64,000 nucleotides of DNA from Oceanitalea stevensii (lineage in GTDB: Bacteria > Actinomycetota > Actinomycetes > Actinomycetales > Actinomycetaceae): the NCBI RefSeq assembly GCF_014837105.1, contig NZ_JACSPO010000001.1, positions 346,276 through 410,275 on the forward strand, given 5' to 3'. Made by a program: the position numbers and the translations under genes. Positions 63,867 through 64,000 of the stretch are shown here, piece by piece (positions within the stretch are counted from its first letter, which is position 1; each line of letters begins with the position of its first letter). The notes beneath the pieces were generated by a model. That model was given only the letters and a program-made list of their open reading frames with translations. It did not search any database and was not told the origin of the DNA.

Positions 63867-64000
63867 GGCGGCCGGGCACGACGGCGACGGCGCTGGCCTG
63901 CGTCGTCGTGCTCGCCGCCTGCGGGGGCGGGGACCAGGTGACGGACGACGACGCCGCCACGCCCGCGCCGTCGTCGTCCTCGCCCGCCGAGGACGTCAAC
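63863..64000 (+). CDS. Lipoprotein, truncated by the window end
   Basis: Only the first 46 codons lie in the window. They encode a basic start, a hydrophobic stretch and a lipobox (VVVLAACGGG), then a Ser/Pro/Ala-rich linker. ATGA overlap with the permease gene makes it part of the sugar operon. A secreted glycosidase or an accessory sugar-binding lipoprotein would fit, but the rest is needed. Confidence 0.8.
   Translation, partial: MRRPGTTATALACVVVLAACGGGDQVTDDDAATPAPSSSSPAEDVN

Overview
The window is high-GC DNA with strong G/C preference at third codon positions, frequent GTG starts and many 1-4 bp start/stop overlaps. Four features point to an actinobacterium: LPXTG wall-anchored proteins, a SARP-type regulator, an F420-type (Ddn-like) nitroreductase, and ROK-free LacI/ABC sugar systems. 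A Micrococcales member of the Cellulomonas/Georgenia type would fit, but the genus is a guess. No rRNA, tRNA, CRISPR array or insertion sequence was seen.

Layout. (1) 26-6615: a wall-anchored subtilase, a cyclic-nucleotide-domain/thioredoxin-reductase-like flavoprotein and a small UBP zinc-finger protein. (2) 6702-14083: a complete azole-peptide (TOMM / linear azol(in)e-containing peptide) RiPP cluster, all on the minus strand. In transcription order it runs SARP regulator, 52-residue precursor, VOC protein, SagB-type dehydrogenase, ocin-ThiF-like leader-binding protein, YcaO cyclodehydratase, two CPBP membrane proteases, SAM methyltransferase. The precursor core is almost only Cys and Ser (SSCCGSGCCCSSSCCCSW). 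This is the most exciting system in the window. (3) 14265-22784: housekeeping and accessory genes (RibD-like reductase, PEP mutase/isocitrate lyase family, NAD(P)-binding protein, DUF4203 and DUF421 membrane proteins, MBL-fold protein, a Phd/VapC toxin-antitoxin pair, a short UvrA-like ABC protein, a VOC protein). Two of these genes share an identical 17-nt hairpin leader at the same distance from the start codon. (4) 22844-27290: a divergent pair of large proteins sharing an N-terminal LQRTxGN...VQR motif, one with an M14 zinc carboxypeptidase domain, the other an alpha/beta-hydrolase plus M15-type peptidase. (5) 27309-41968: PPK2, a Mo-cofactor oxidoreductase, a TetR/MFS efflux operon with palindromic operators, repair proteins, a wall-anchored tandem beta-lactamase-like protein, an aminotransferase, GNAT, winged-helix, F420-type and DoxX-like proteins and an MFS exporter. 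(6) 42130-47366: a fructose/ribose-type ABC importer with a sugar-kinase-like gene (FrcBCAK-like order), then a DASS anion transporter. (7) 47424-57520: a LacI-centred regulon. It holds a wall-anchored tandem esterase, a LacI repressor, a sugar ABC importer, an HSL-type esterase and a sucrose phosphorylase. Near-identical LacI boxes precede both the esterase and the importer. (8) 57580-64000: a second LacI regulon with a GH2 glycosidase and a second sugar ABC importer; a truncated lipoprotein gene runs off the window end.

How it works together. The left half is dominated by a self-contained peptide natural-product pathway: precursor, cyclization, oxidation, leader removal/immunity, methylation, with possible resistance from the VOC protein. 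The right half is carbohydrate scavenging: surface esterase, importers, intracellular esterase and phosphorolysis of a sucrose-like sugar. This suggests growth on acylated or plant-derived sugars (inference). Strong hairpins separate most convergent gene pairs.
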